Part shown: one piece after another, positions 21,645 to 31,905 of the stretch
Layout of the letters: each line of letters opens with the position of its first letter
Position numbering within the stretch: position 1 is the first letter of the stretch
Assembly: GCA_946902985.2 (NCBI GenBank)
Contig: OX336396.1
Coordinates: 233,880,297 to 233,944,296 of the forward strand
Direction: 5' to 3'
Source of the DNA: Meconema thalassinum
Taxonomy: Eukaryota > Arthropoda > Insecta > Orthoptera > Tettigoniidae
DNA length: 64,000 nt
Made by a program: the position numbers and the translations under genes
The notes under the pieces: model-generated
What the model saw: only the letters and a program-made list of their open reading frames with translations
Told to the model about the DNA's origin: nothing
The model's database searches: none

Positions 21645-24028
21645 GTTCCCCTTTAGGAGAGCGATTGAACTTGAATACATGATTTCATCTTCTGGCATTT
21701 TCCCGCTTCTGTTCCCAAAACCTCTTCATCCTCTCAGAATGCTCCTTCTTCCGCTCAGCTGTCCACTTTCTTCCAGGCTGTCGTGATGGTCTATGATCAA
21801 ACTTAACATTTTTGATTTTATTCCTGCACTCGGTGCGGTCCTCAAAATTTTCAATGTTGACCTGTTGTAGGTCCCTCTGAATCTCTGTCAGCCACTCCGT
21901 GCCACACTTACTCCGTGTTATAACGTTGAGCAATTTCTTCGGCGTTCTGAAATTTTCCATCCTGTAAATGTGAGTATAAAACTGTACTCGGCGTTTTCTG
22001 ATTACTTCCGTTATCGTGTGGATCTTTTGGTAGAGTTCGCTTTGAGGTCTCTTCATCCAAATACCGTTATTATTAACTGCCCCGTAAATCTTTCTGAGAA
22101 TTTTCCTTTCTTGTTTTTCCATATCCTTAATTTTGGAATGACCGTCGATCACCATTGTTTCGGCTGCGTAAGTTGCTTCCGGAAGAATCACCGTTGTATA
22201 GTGCCTTAATTTTGCGTCCAGCGAGATGCACTTCTTGTTGTAGTGAGCCCACGTTAGCTTGTAGGCCTTCTGTAGTTTGGTGATTCTTTGTTCATTGGCG
22301 ATTCGGTTTAGTCCCGAGGACTGTATGATTTCACCAAGGTATTTAAAATGGGGGACTTGTGTTATTTTACCGTATTGTGTGATTAAAGAAGAGTTATTTT
22401 CTGGCCGTCTTTCCATATAGTGGGTTTTTTCATAAGAAATTTGTAGTCCGGTTCTTTGAGCAATTTCATGTAATTTTTCCACTGCGTGTATGGCTTCATG
22501 TCTGGTGTTAGTGATAATGGCAATATCGTCCGCAAAAGCGAGGCACTTGACTGTAAGACGGTTCTCTTTTTTGATTCCAATTTGAATGCCTTTTACATGA
22601 GGCTCCCATTCCCTAATGATCTTTTCTAGAACAATATTAAAAAGCATTGGGGATAATCCGTCCCCCTGTCGAACTCCAGTTTTGATGAGAAAGGGCTCCG
22701 ATATTTCACCCATGAATTTCACTTTGGACATAGTTCCTGTAAGCGTCTGTTCGATGATTTTTCGGGTCTTTCTGTCTATCCCGAATTCTTTCATGACCAT
22801 AAAAAGGGTTTCGCGGTCTACAGAGTCATACGCTTTTCTGAAGTCGACGAATGTTATTACTGTATTTCTACATTTTCTCATTTGTAATATTGTTTTTAAG
22901 CTCCACACCTGTTCAGCACATGATCGCCCTTTTCTGAATCCGGCTTGGTATTCACCAATTAGTGGATCCACCTGGGGTTCTAGCCTGTTTAAAAGTGCCT
23001 TGGAGAGGATTTTATAAGCAATAGGGAGCAGGGAGATTCCCCTGTAATTACTCATGTCTGTTTTATCACCCCTTTTGTGTAACGGATGAATTAGAGCACA
23101 TTTCCAGTCTTCTGGTATTCGCTCCATCATCCATATGTCTGAAATAAGGTGATGAAGTTTCTGCGTAAGTGTAGGATCGTTCAGTTTCCAGAATTCAGCA
23201 ATGATCCCATCTTCTCCTGGTGCTTTGTTATTTTTGAGCTTTTGGATGATCTCCTGAATTTCTTCTAGGTCAGGGGATTGTGAGTCCGGGTGTGTGGAAA
23301 CCGGAGGAGTGAAGGCAAGTTTTTCTTGGGGTGGTTCGCAGTTAAGAAGGGAGTTGAAGTATTGGGCTAATATTTTACAGTTTTCTTTCGCGTTAGTTTT
23401 CAACGTGCCATCAGGTTTTTTGAAGCACATGCTGGGCGCCTGATATCCCTTTAAGTTTTCTCTAAACGTCTTGTAGAAGTTTCTAGTATTATGTTGGGTG
23501 AAATCCTGCTGGATTTCATGGAGTCTGTTGTTGTCATATCCTCGTTTTTCTTTCCTAATTGTTTTGGAGGCATATTTTTGGGTTTTAAGAAAGTTCTCCC
23601 AGTTTTCCTCAGTTTTGTGATTGTTAAACTTTTTCCACGCAGTAATTCGGTTGTCAACTGCCTGATCGCAAATTGCATTCCACCAACGATGTTTTCTTGT
23701 GCGAGGAGGTTGTCCTAGTTTCATGACTTCCTGAATTTTCTTCGTTATTTTCTGCCAGTCTGTTGATGTCTCCTGATTAATTTGCATTATGATTTCTTCT
23801 TTGTGGAGTTTCAAGTACTCTGGATCTGGTTTGATATTTTTGGGTGGGCCTTTTTGCTTTCTATTGGGTTGGAATTTCGTCTTAATTTGGTGAAGATGAT
23901 GGTCTGATTCAAAGGCGCCTTTGCGAGCTCGGACGTTTAAAATTTATTTTGTGTTTTTCTTGGAAATTGCGATATGGTCAATTTGGTATTCACCCTGTCT
24001 AATATTGGGTGATCTCCATGTGGTTAAC

Positions 24029-24029
<1 letters not shown>
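21645..24029 (-). pseudogene. RTE-like LINE, 5'-truncated: end of endonuclease plus reverse transcriptase
   Basis: The main open stretch (23814-21685, 709 codons) carries a complete reverse transcriptase: KAPGEDGIIAEFW, the NYRGISLLPIAYKILS block, FVDFRKAYDSVDRE, GVRQGDGLSPMLFN, and the FADD catalytic motif about 426 residues in. The family tail KLRHYTTVILPEATYAAE, RKRRVQFYTHI and WTAERKKEHSERMKRFW follows. Upstream the frame continues without a real ATG into the end of an apurinic-type endonuclease (QIDHIAIS, SDHHLHQIK), with one stop at 23944-23946. The rest of the endonuclease is missing at the (AAT)n boundary at 24029. The RT is otherwise intact. RTE-like is my best placement; other endonuclease-bearing clades without RNase H are possible. 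Confidence 0.88.
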
Positions 24030-24063
<34 letters not shown>

Positions 24064-24086
24064 TATTATTATTATTATTATTATTA
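24030..24086. repeat. Palindromic (AAT)n(ATT)n microsatellite between two back-to-back LINEs
   Basis: About ten AAT units are followed directly by about eight ATT units. The truncated 5' ends of a minus-strand LINE (left) and a plus-strand LINE (right) both sit on it. Confidence 0.9.
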
Positions 24087-25160
24087 TGGGTAAATCAAGA
24101 GGGTTGTGAAATTTAAGTATCTTGGTGAATGGATAGACCCTATGTCTGAAAACGAGGCTTTGGCTTCACGCTTGAATAAAATTGAAATGGCTTACGTCTA
24201 ACTAGAGCCTCCGTGGTTTAGGTGGCAGCACGCAGGCCTCTCACCTCTGGGTCCGTGGTTCAAATCCCGGTCACTCCATGTGAGATCTGTGCTGGACAAA
24301 ACGGAGGCAGACAGGTTTTTCTCCGGGTAATACGGTTTTCCCTGTCAACATTTCATTCCAGCAACACTCTCCACTATCATTTCATTACATCTGTCATTCA
24401 TTTAATCATTGCCCCAGGGGTGTGCGACAGGCTTCGGCAGCCGGCACAGTGCATGACCTCGCCGTTAGATGGGGACTTCATTCATTCCATTCCTGACCCG
24501 GTCGGTCGACTGGAAGCAGGCTGTGGATTTTCATTTGTTTTTCACCATCTAACTAAGAATGTGTACAACAAAATATCTATATCCCTGAATGCAAAACTTA
24601 GGCACTATTACACGATCATCCGGCCAGAAGCTTTGTATGCTGCAGAATGTCTCGCCATGGATAGAAAAGGCATAATGGAAAAACTTGAGACCAATGAAAG
24701 AAATATTTTGAGGAAAATCCTGGGTCCAGTCAAAGAACACGGCGAGTTCCGAAGACGCCACAACCATGAGTTGTACACACATGTGGAGAAAATAACTGAT
24801 GTGATGAGGAAAAGGAAAGTTTCTTTCTATGGACATATAACCCGATTGAAATCAACATGGCTATCCAACCGAATTTTTGCTTTTCTCCATGAGAAGAAGG
24901 CGAAGGGGGCCTGGTTCAGTGAGGTAGAGAATGATCTGTTGGAGATTGGGATACTATGTGAAGATATCCAGGAGCGTGGCCCACTCAGGGAAGAACTTCA
25001 AAACCATCGGAGTTTTCAACCTAAGCCGAAACTACAAATCGGGAAGGCGTGGACGACGGAGAGATAGGCGCAATGAAAGAGTACTGGGTTAACATTGAAA
25101 TACAGAAGAAACAGTTCACATGACGTGGTCTTTAGTAACAAAGTAAGAAGAAGAAGAATT
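24087..25160 (+). pseudogene. RTE-like LINE 3' portion, split by a SINE
   Basis: The left piece (24087-24204) encodes VVKFKYLGEWIDP...LNKIEMAYV. The right piece (24548-25160) continues with YNKISISLNAKLRHYYTIIRPEALYAAE, RKILGPVKEHGEFRRR, the DVMRKRKVSFYGHI block and a damaged WTTER end. This is the standard C-terminal order of the LINE family, and the copy resembles the one at 12442-13020 closely. The long open frame running from the SINE (24222) to 25067 is a chimera and not a gene. The 3' end reads ACGTGGTCTTTAGTAACAAAG followed by an AGAAGAAG tail. Confidence 0.85.
24205..24547 (+). mobile_element. tRNA-derived SINE inserted in the LINE, plus strand
   Basis: Box A TGGTTTAGGTGGCAGC and box B GGTTCAAATCCCGG form the head. 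The body runs CTCCATGTGAGATCTGTGC...GGAAGCAGGCTGTGG. TCTAACTA at 24197-24204 recurs at 24548-24555 and looks like the target duplication. The same family is at 44584-44928 in the opposite orientation, also inside an RTE-like copy. Confidence 0.85.
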
Positions 25161-25304
25161 ATAGTTCATAAACTCTGGCCACAACCTAGCATTTTAGCTA
25201 TCATCCACGATCTGCCGAGAAATTTGATTTTAATGCTGGAATGGAGGTAAAACCGAGAAATGGTGGGTTCGATTCCTAGCAAGTCATTCTTGTACTCCAT
25301 TCTG
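25161..25304. other. Short spacer with a possible box-B-like motif
   Basis: GTGGGTTCGATTCCTA near 25264 resembles a Pol III B box. No convincing A box or SINE body is attached. Confidence 0.25.
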
Positions 25305-25306
25305 TA

Positions 25307-26003
25307 TACAGAGTGCAACTAAATATGTGTGAAAGCTCCGGGGAATCAACAGAGGACCTCACAACAAGCAAAACATGTCCTGTGAACATATGGTGTATTT
25401 GCTTTCGTTTCCGTGTTACAAGCATTGTTTCTGGTGTACATAACACAGACCGCTTCACTATGCAGGTTGGTTATTTGTGATGATAAATTGTACGTTACTA
25501 CTTACAGTTCTCTACAGAAGGTGCTCAAAATGGCTACCACGAGCTGTAATGCTGTCGTCTATGCGCCCCATCATTGACTGTCTCCCATATTCCCGGCGTC
25601 TGTCGTGTCTGCTCACATCCTCGCCCTATTCGCTGACGCAGCATGTCCACGTTATCAATAGGTGTGACATACACAATGGCCATTAAATGACCCCATAAGT
25701 AGAAGTCTAATGGGTTGAGATCGGGAGAACGGGCAGGCCACGGTGTCGCTTCCTGACGCCCTATCCATTTGTTTGGGAATGCACACAGACATGAATAGCG
25801 ATGAAACGTACAAGTGGCCTGTGTGCCCTCCACAAATGACCAACTAGCATCGTGCTGCCGTCTGTGTTATGCACACCACAAACAATGTTGGTTACACGGC
25901 AACGAACGCACACACACCATATGTTTACAGGACGTGTTGTGTTTGTTGTCAGGTCCTCTATCGAATCCCCGGGGCTCTCCCTCATATTTAGTTACACCCT
26001 GTA
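25307..26003 (-). mobile_element. Internally deleted Tc1/mariner-like element with TIRs of about 145 bp (697 bp)
   Basis: The left end TACAGAGTGCAACTAAATATG and the complement of the right end TACAGGGTGTAACTAAATATG begin long inverted repeats. These extend inward through the TCCCCGG, ACAGGAC and TGTTTGCTTT-like blocks to about 25450 and 25855. TA flanks both sides (25305-25306, 26004-26005). The core holds only the C-terminal end of a transposase on the minus strand. Confidence 0.8.
25534..25833 (-). pseudogene. Transposase C-terminal fragment (DDE/D)
   Basis: The minus-strand frame contains FPNKWIGRQEATPWPARSPD followed by LNPLDFYLWGHLM. The W-P-x-R-S-P-D-L-x-P-L-D motif carries the third catalytic residue of Tc1/mariner-type transposases. 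The first two catalytic blocks are missing, so the protein cannot be active. It lies entirely inside the TIR element. Confidence 0.75.
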
Positions 26004-26007
26004 TATG

Positions 26008-26290
26008 TCAAAAGAACATGAAACTTCTTTTGCGGAGGGTGTCTGGGATTTTATACAATCTGAGGTATAATTCATGGTTCCCTTTTCTTCTATATGACGA
26101 ATCTTCTGTTCTTTGAGGTCCAAGTATCTTCCTAAGAATCTTTCCCTCTAATAACTCCAACTTTTTAATCATTCCTTTCTTTGTCAGACACATACATTCA
26201 GCTATGTATATGGCTTCTGGACGAATCACTGTCTGGTAGTGTCTCAGTTTTGTGTTGATCGTGATAATCTCGTTGTTGTAAGTGTTCCCT
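26008..26290 (-). pseudogene. RTE-like LINE fragment, minus strand
   Basis: Minus-strand translation gives NNEIITINTKLRHYQTVIRP, EAIYIAECMCLTKKG, GKILRKILGPQ and TLRKRSFMFF. These are the same ordered blocks as in the other LINE C-termini, from a diverged subfamily. It starts five bases after the TIR element and lacks its downstream half. Confidence 0.8.
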
Positions 26291-26699
26291 TTATTGGATT
26301 TAACTATATTTTGCAGTGTTTTGTATAAGTTTAGCTTCTATTTTTTTCTGTTTGTTTTTTCTTGTGTATGTTTTTTATGTTATTGTTTGGTTTTGTTTTT
26401 GTTTCTTTGGTTTCCTACTTTTTGGTTTTTGCTTTATTTTTTGTTTCGTCCAATAGATCAAGGAAATATAGATCGGCTACCATGTTTGGTTTTCTGACAT
26501 ATGAACTCTTACACGAGAAAATTCGCTACAATAAGGCAAAAGATTCAACCATTATCACCGTCGTTGATATACTCGTATATGGTCTTCTTCTTCATGTGCC
26601 GTCTCCTCTAAGAAGGTTGGCGATCGTCACAGCAATCCGGTTTTTGGATCTAGCAGCATTGAAAAGTTCACTAGAACTACACTTGAACCATTTTTTTTA
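26291..26699. other. No recognised gene; T-rich
   Basis: A T- and TTTG-rich tract (about 26300-26450) is followed by unremarkable sequence. The open frames are composition artefacts. Confidence 0.4.
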
Positions 26700-27050
26700 A
26701 ATTGTCCAACTAAGAGATCCTTCTTCTTCCTCGACTCCTTCTGCCCTCGACCGTCCCTTCAATAATTTCTTGTGGAAGACGATACCTGTCTCCTCTCATT
26801 ATATGATCCAAGTATCGTAACTTCCTAATTTTGGCACAGGTAATTATCTCCTTATCTTTACCTATTCGATGCAATATCTCAAAATTTGTGATTCTATCCA
26901 TCCAGCTTACTCGAAACATCCTTTGTTATTTTCATATCTCAAACGTCTCTAGTCTGTTAATCATATGTTGTTTGAGTGGCCAAGCTTTCATAACGTAGAA
27001 GAGTACCGAGAACCCATAACATTTTAGCAAACCTGAGTTTTAGATTTGAT
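26700..27050 (-). pseudogene. Second RTE/BovB-type LINE C-terminus, degenerate
   Basis: The minus-strand frame 26919-26710 reads FRVSWMDRITNFEILHRIGK, then KIRKLRYLDHIMRGDRYRLP and a GRRSRGRRRIS end. This matches the characteristic RTE/BovB tail (R-x-SW-x-DRVTN-x-E-V-L, KLRYLGHVMR, EGRRxxGRRRxSW). Upstream, YGFSVLFYVMKAWPLKQ and INRLETFEI continue the family across stops. It is a different LINE lineage from the WTAER...YW copies elsewhere in the window. Confidence 0.75.
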
Positions 27051-27784
27051 CTAAGGCCTCTATTGCATGGTAGTGGCTGGTAAACAAATCACTGTCCTAT
27101 CCCTCCCTATATTATTCTGTTAGGGTCCCATTCCTGTTTTGTACCGAAAATAAAGTCCCATTAACACCAACCTACACGTATGGGGTACCTACAGTTTCAG
27201 CATAACCCAATGCGAAAGCGAAACGCACTCTTTTACTCTTTAAATGCCTCACAATTAAATAAATACCTTAAAACATGTATATTTACAATGAAATAATGAA
27301 TGAATGCAACACGGTAACCATGGTAACAGAATCTCACAGGTCCATCTATTTCTGTAAGATGCAATGCAATACCAATTATTACATTACTGTGAAAGTTTCC
27401 AGACGGTTATAAGATTATCACTGAACCAAATTAAGCTGTAAAATTCATCAATACATACAGTATAATGCGCTTAAGGGGGTCAATGGGCACTCTAGAATTT
27501 TTTCACGCAATTTTCACGTGTGAGTGTGGTACGAAAGGTCTTTTTCACCCGACTAAAAAGGGTCTCCGAAAATCACATTTAAAGGCCCTTAAATTAACAG
27601 TGTCTGTGATATTCCCAGAAAACTAACTTCGCTCTGATATAGGCTGCCTATGAAGGAATGACAATCCCCTAACCACTGCACCAGTAGCTGAATTGATAAA
27701 GTCTGACTATTCATACCAAGGATAAATCTGTCAGAGCATTCATGATTGAGATTTTGCTAAGTGTACTCTTTACAACTAGAATAT
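27051..27784 (+). other. No gene; possible Helitron body
   Basis: Non-coding. It may be the body of the non-autonomous Helitron whose 3' end lies at 27785-27815, but I could not find a 5' TC terminus. Confidence 0.3.
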
Positions 27785-27815
27785 TCGCGGGCGAAGCCGC
27801 GACGTGTAATGCTAG
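27785..27815 (+). mobile_element. Helitron 3' terminus (hairpin plus CTAG)
   Basis: A perfect 6-bp stem TCGCGG/CCGCGA with a GCGAAG loop is followed by nine bases, then CTAG and a T. Helitrons end with a short GC-rich hairpin about 10 bases before CTRR and insert between A and T. Confidence 0.65.
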
Positions 27816-28549
27816 TAAGAGTTATAAGAGTTAATTGCAGTCGGCCGCACACGCGCGTGCTCGAAAAAAGAGAGAGTGAGAGAGAGAGAGATTTGAAGGA
27901 CTTTGGAGAGAGAGACAGAATGAGAAAACTGAAATGGAAATAATGAAATGAACAGTAGCTGTTATAGCAAATAACTTTTAATAATGACTGTGTCATACAA
28001 AGAATTGAAATAGAGTTCTGAAAGAAGTGAAGGGAAAAAAATTATTTGAATACAATTGAAAAGCAGAGACTAACTCGTCTCCCGCTGAGGTGGTCATGCC
28101 GAGGACAATGGAGAGACCACGCTGCTCCGAGTTAGCATGCAAACGAACCAGTGACCCCATGCAGACCACCATAATAACAAGAATTACTAAATGTCTGACG
28201 TGCCGTCCTTTGTCGTCCTTGTCGTTTACGAATTTATGTACGCGGCTCTTCTTTTACAAGAATAACCCAAGTCCTTAATCATCAGTTTACGTAAGCGTAG
28301 ATTAATCACTGAATCGCTGTTAGAAGACTGCATTAAAATAATAAATTTTACAACTGACTTGAATCTTAAATCCGGTGACAACTTATTTATGAACAGGAAT
28401 TATAATAATAATAATGATGATGATAATAATAATAATAATAAGAAGAATTTAATATAAATAATATCAATAAATTTATGTTTTCTATTGAAAGTGTCAGCAC
28501 TCCCCACTAGACTCAAACTTACACCGCTTATTTATTTTTTATTGATATT
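27816..28549. other. No recognised gene; GA-rich and AAT-rich simple repeats
   Basis: A (GA)n-rich run lies at about 27868-27915, and AAT/ATG microsatellite is at about 28401-28450 and 28545-28562. The rest has no recognisable features. Confidence 0.5.
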
Positions 28550-28856
28550 ATTATTATTATTACCATACTATCGTACATTCCTTTCTAAGAGAGCATGTGA
28601 ACTTGGAACAATTTTCATGACAACCCAGTCTTGAGGCGACATTCTTCTCAAATCCTCTTCATTCGTGCACTATGCTCTTTCTTCCATTCATCCGTCCAAT
28701 TTCTTCCTGACATCTTCGGTAGCAGTTCTTTATCAAATTTATGTTTCATACTATTTTTTCTAAATTCAACCCGATTGTTCATGTCATGCATCGTGATTTT
28801 TAGCTGCTTGAGGTCTTCTTCAGTTTCCTGTATCCATTTGAACATCTTTCTTTCCT

Positions 28857-28901
<45 letters not shown>

Positions 28902-30240
28902 TTGTTCTGTATAGGTCAACTACGGACCACGACATTCAACTATTGTGTTTGGAGTGGGTCTTGATGTTTGCCCAGTAGTCACGCATCTTCTGGGCGTGTT
29001 GTTCTTTTCTCTCATTTGTCCAGAGAGCATCTGTCTTCTTCCTTGGTGGCTTGTCCTGGAACTTAATTTGCTTCAGTTTACTCCTGAGATACGTTCGTTC
29101 TTTTAGGCCTTTTTCTGTAACTTCCAGTTCCAGCAGATCTTTGTGCACTTCTATCAGCCATGGTGACTTGGTCTTCCTTCTTTGCCAGTATGTGGGAAGC
29201 TGATTGGTCAACCTGGTTGGATGGATCCTGGAGACGTGTCCATAAAATGCTAGACGTCTCTTTCTGGACACGTCTGTAATTCTTTCAGAGTATCTATATA
29301 CCTCCTGGTTGGATCGTCGTTTGTATTCACTCCCTTCCTTGACTGGTTCCAATAGCTCATTATCTTCCTATCTTGGATTTCTAGTTTGTCCGTGAGTACT
29401 TTCCTGTTTAATATGAGGCATTCATAGGCATATAAGGTTTCAGGATGTGTGCGGGAGAGGCACTTCTTATTGTACGTGTTCTTAGTCAGTTGGTATGCCA
29501 GTTCTAGTTTATGTTGAAAGTTTCTCTAAGTGAAACTTAGTCCTTTTGGTATTCCTAGGTAGGAATCTGAGTTTTATTTTGGAGATATAGTGGTCTGACT
29601 CCAGATTTTCTCCTCTTAATACTCTTACAATCTGAATCTCTCTATGGGACTTTCTTGAGATGGCTACATGGTCTATCTAAAATTATCCAAAGAGGTTGTT
29701 GGGTGATGTCCACGTATTCTGCTTCTTTGGTAGTCGATTGAAGGCTGTTGACTTCATCACTAAGCTGAAGGCCTTACAGAGTCCCACCAGTCGCTCTCCA
29801 TTCCTGATGGTCCGCAAATGGGCTGGGTATTCTCCCACAGTGTGTTTATATTTGCGCTCTTTACCTAATTGGGCGTTGAAATCACCAAGTAGGATGAGTG
29901 TATGCCACTCTGGGACCTTGCTGATGACATCCTCTAATTCTTCCCAAAATATATTTGTATTTTAAGGGTTACACTTTTTATCCTAATTGATAAGTGCGTT
30001 AACATTTAACACGGTTTGATTACTGAAAGGTTAGTAGAGATACTCGGCTATTGGGTGAGCTAAATTCAATAACTGAGTCCAGCATCTTGTGGCTTATGAT
30101 AAATCCAGTCCCCATGTGTGGGGCGTTCTTCATTTTCCTACGCCTTATATTTCCCTTAAGAATGCGACAGCTCTGTGAACCAAAAGCGTTCTCACCCTGT
30201 ATTACTGTGAGTAGTATCTTGTCTTGTCTTTGAGTATCTG
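28550..30240 (-). pseudogene. RTE-like LINE with the polymerase deleted (endonuclease joined to C-terminus)
   Basis: Reading on the minus strand from 30240: HMGTGFIISHKMLDSVIEF, then GDFNAQLGKERKYKHTVGEY, IDHVAIS-like and SDHY blocks of an apurinic-type endonuclease, ending about 29540 with KIKLRFLPRNTKRTK in shifted frames. This joins directly, near 29525, to KLELAYQLTKNTYNKKCLS and the usual C-terminal blocks (RKRRLAFYGHVSRI, WTNERKEQHAQKMRDYW). A related second C-terminal end follows at 28935-28648 (WTDEWKKEHSARMKRI) beyond a (TTTC)n run. Several stops and shifts make it non-functional. The reverse transcriptase core is wholly missing. Confidence 0.75.
28851..28901. repeat. (TTTC)n microsatellite
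   Basis: About eleven TTTC units interrupt the LINE C-terminal region between 28648-28850 and 28936. Confidence 0.9.
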
Positions 30241-30830
30241 TTAAATGTTTCAGTTAACCATCTAGAATAGCGAGTTGATATTCAAGAGTGGCGAAGTAGT
30301 TCTGTTTATGTCCGATCTTGTGGTCACCAGTTCCAGGACGCTCCGATTCGTCCTCGTAGCATGTTTGGTGTGGGCTCCTCCGAGTCCAAAGGCTCACTAA
30401 CATCGCCCGGGGCGGAGGTGGATTCGATACCACCTGGGGTAGTTATTTCATTTCGTTTGTCCTCCATGCTTTAGTTGAAGATTGTTTGGGGGGTCAGATA
30501 TTTTCCACCCTGATCAAGTTACTACCTGGGTTGTGAGCTCCGGTAGGTTTTATTTAAGGTTTGCTCCCTTAGACTGGTTGCCTTCCCAGGCTTTGGAGAC
30601 CTATCTACCCCATAGTAGTTCTACCGCCTTCCTTGCCGTTGAGATGAGGCCAATCATCTTCGTCCTCCTCAGAAGCCGTTGACAAGTTTTTACCTGTACC
30701 CTAGGCAGGAACCCACACAGAGTGCTATCAGCCGGGCCAACTGAACCCTGGTTCTTTAACGAGTTTGTTACTCCTCCTTCCTCTCTTATGCAACAAGAGG
30801 CCCCGGGCTTGCGACTGGCAGAGCGGATTT
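30241..30830 (-). other. Probable 5' region of the minus-strand LINE
   Basis: It lies directly upstream (minus strand) of the endonuclease. An 82-codon minus-strand open stretch (30849-30601) contains PGASCCIREEGGV, SVGPADSTLCGFLPR and KMIGLISTARKAVELLWGR. I suspect LINE 5' leader, but no second copy is in the window. Confidence 0.4.
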
Positions 30831-30883
30831 TATTTATTTGTTTATTCATTTATTTATTTATTTCATTTACGTTACTTATGTAT

Positions 30884-30930
<47 letters not shown>

Positions 30931-30935
30931 TTTTA
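30831..30935. repeat. (ATTT)n microsatellite
   Basis: A long imperfect ATTT array with one short interruption near 30865. Open frames across it (FIYLFIYLF-type) are artefacts. Confidence 0.9.
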
Positions 30936-31205
30936 GTTTTACATTAGTGTAGGCAGATGTCAGTTTCTGATTTGATGTTGTTGATTCAAGGAATATTTCA
31001 ACAAATTTTAGATTTAATTTTGATTTTATTAATATTTACAAGCATCATTGCTAATATATATTGGATTATGCTCACAGTTATTATTTCATTTTCACCTTTA
31101 ATGTTAAGTATCAATATCATTTAACAATTAGCTGGCAATGCTTACAAGATAATCGAAACTAGTACAACAAATTTGAATTTTAACATAATTTGAATTTGTG
31201 TGTTG
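30936..31205. other. No recognised feature
   Basis: AT-rich spacer upstream of the Penelope-like repeat. It may include part of that repeat. Confidence 0.4.
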
Positions 31206-31345
31206 ACTCAGGTGAAATAATTTATCATCTAGGCTTACAGGATCGAGCCGCATCGTATATCGGTGATTATTTACCGACGTTTCGGCTGACATTGCAGCAG
31301 CCTTAATCATGGTTAGGTACGAGTTGGTGTCCGTACTCAAAATTC
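31206..31345 (+). repeat. Solitary Penelope-like terminal repeat
   Basis: GGCTTACAGGAT...ATTTACCGACGTTTCGGCTG...GGTACGAGTTGGTGTCCGT closely matches both inverted arms around the GIY-YIG fragment at 42966-43695. On the minus strand it holds a degenerate hammerhead-like fold (GGCTG...CAGCC stem before GAAAC). Confidence 0.75.
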
Positions 31346-31377
31346 AGGTGAAATAAAATACTTATTCTAATTCTTGG

Positions 31378-31437
31378 TATTATTATTATTATTATTAATA
31401 ATAATAATAATAATTAATAATAATAATAATAATAATA
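31378..31437. repeat. (ATT)n(AAT)n microsatellite
   Basis: ATT units switch to AAT units. The truncated 5' end of a LINE starts immediately after. Confidence 0.9.
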
Positions 31438-31590
31438 AAGGCGAATGGACGGTGGAAAGGAGACAGGCTTCCAGGGGAGGAATATCAGGATACTGGGCTG
31501 GAAAGAAGGATTCTATGAATGTGTGAAAGTTATTTAACGTGGTCTCTAAAGACCGTAAACGAAGTAATACTTATAATAATAATAATTATA
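31438..31590 (+). pseudogene. RTE-like LINE extreme 3' end
   Basis: It encodes only EWTVERRQASRGGISGYW then a stop. The 3' untranslated ACGTGGTCTCTAAAGACCGT and a TAATAATAAT tail follow. It is the smallest 5'-truncated copy in the window and is flanked by AAT repeats on both sides. Confidence 0.75.
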
Positions 31591-31699
31591 ACAAAATAAC
31601 TGTAATGGGATTGTCGTGATTATTTTTGGTAAGTAGTTAGCCTACTTTTGTCAAGTAACTTACTAAACAATGCTAGGGAGTAATGAACACGATCTCTCA

Positions 31700-31905
31700 G
31701 AGCTCTTAAAAGAAATGATTCTTGTAGCTTTACGTGGCCGATAATCTCGCGGTCACGAGCCACGGCACTTCCATTTTTATGTGCAATTCGAACGAGAGGA
31801 TGTGATATTTCACTCCCAAAATCGCACATGCATTGATCGGGAATCAAACCTGATACGACATAGTGAGAGGCAACCAGCTTGCCCATTGCACCACCACGCC
31901 ATCTC
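31700..31905 (-). mobile_element. tRNA-derived SINE fragment, minus strand
   Basis: From 31905 on the minus strand: GAGATGGCGTGGTGGTGCAA with box A TGGTGCAATGGGCAAGC, then box B GGTTTGATTCCC, then a non-tRNA body. It is a different family from the other SINEs here. The 3' limit is uncertain. Confidence 0.6.

Noticed and set aside
24222..25067. A 281-codon open frame that might be taken as a gene
   Set aside because: It starts inside a tRNA-derived SINE and runs into the C-terminus of a LINE; the fusion exists only because the SINE inserted there.
30722..30952. Hydrophobic frames rich in FIYL
   Set aside because: Artefact of the (ATTT)n microsatellite, not membrane proteins.
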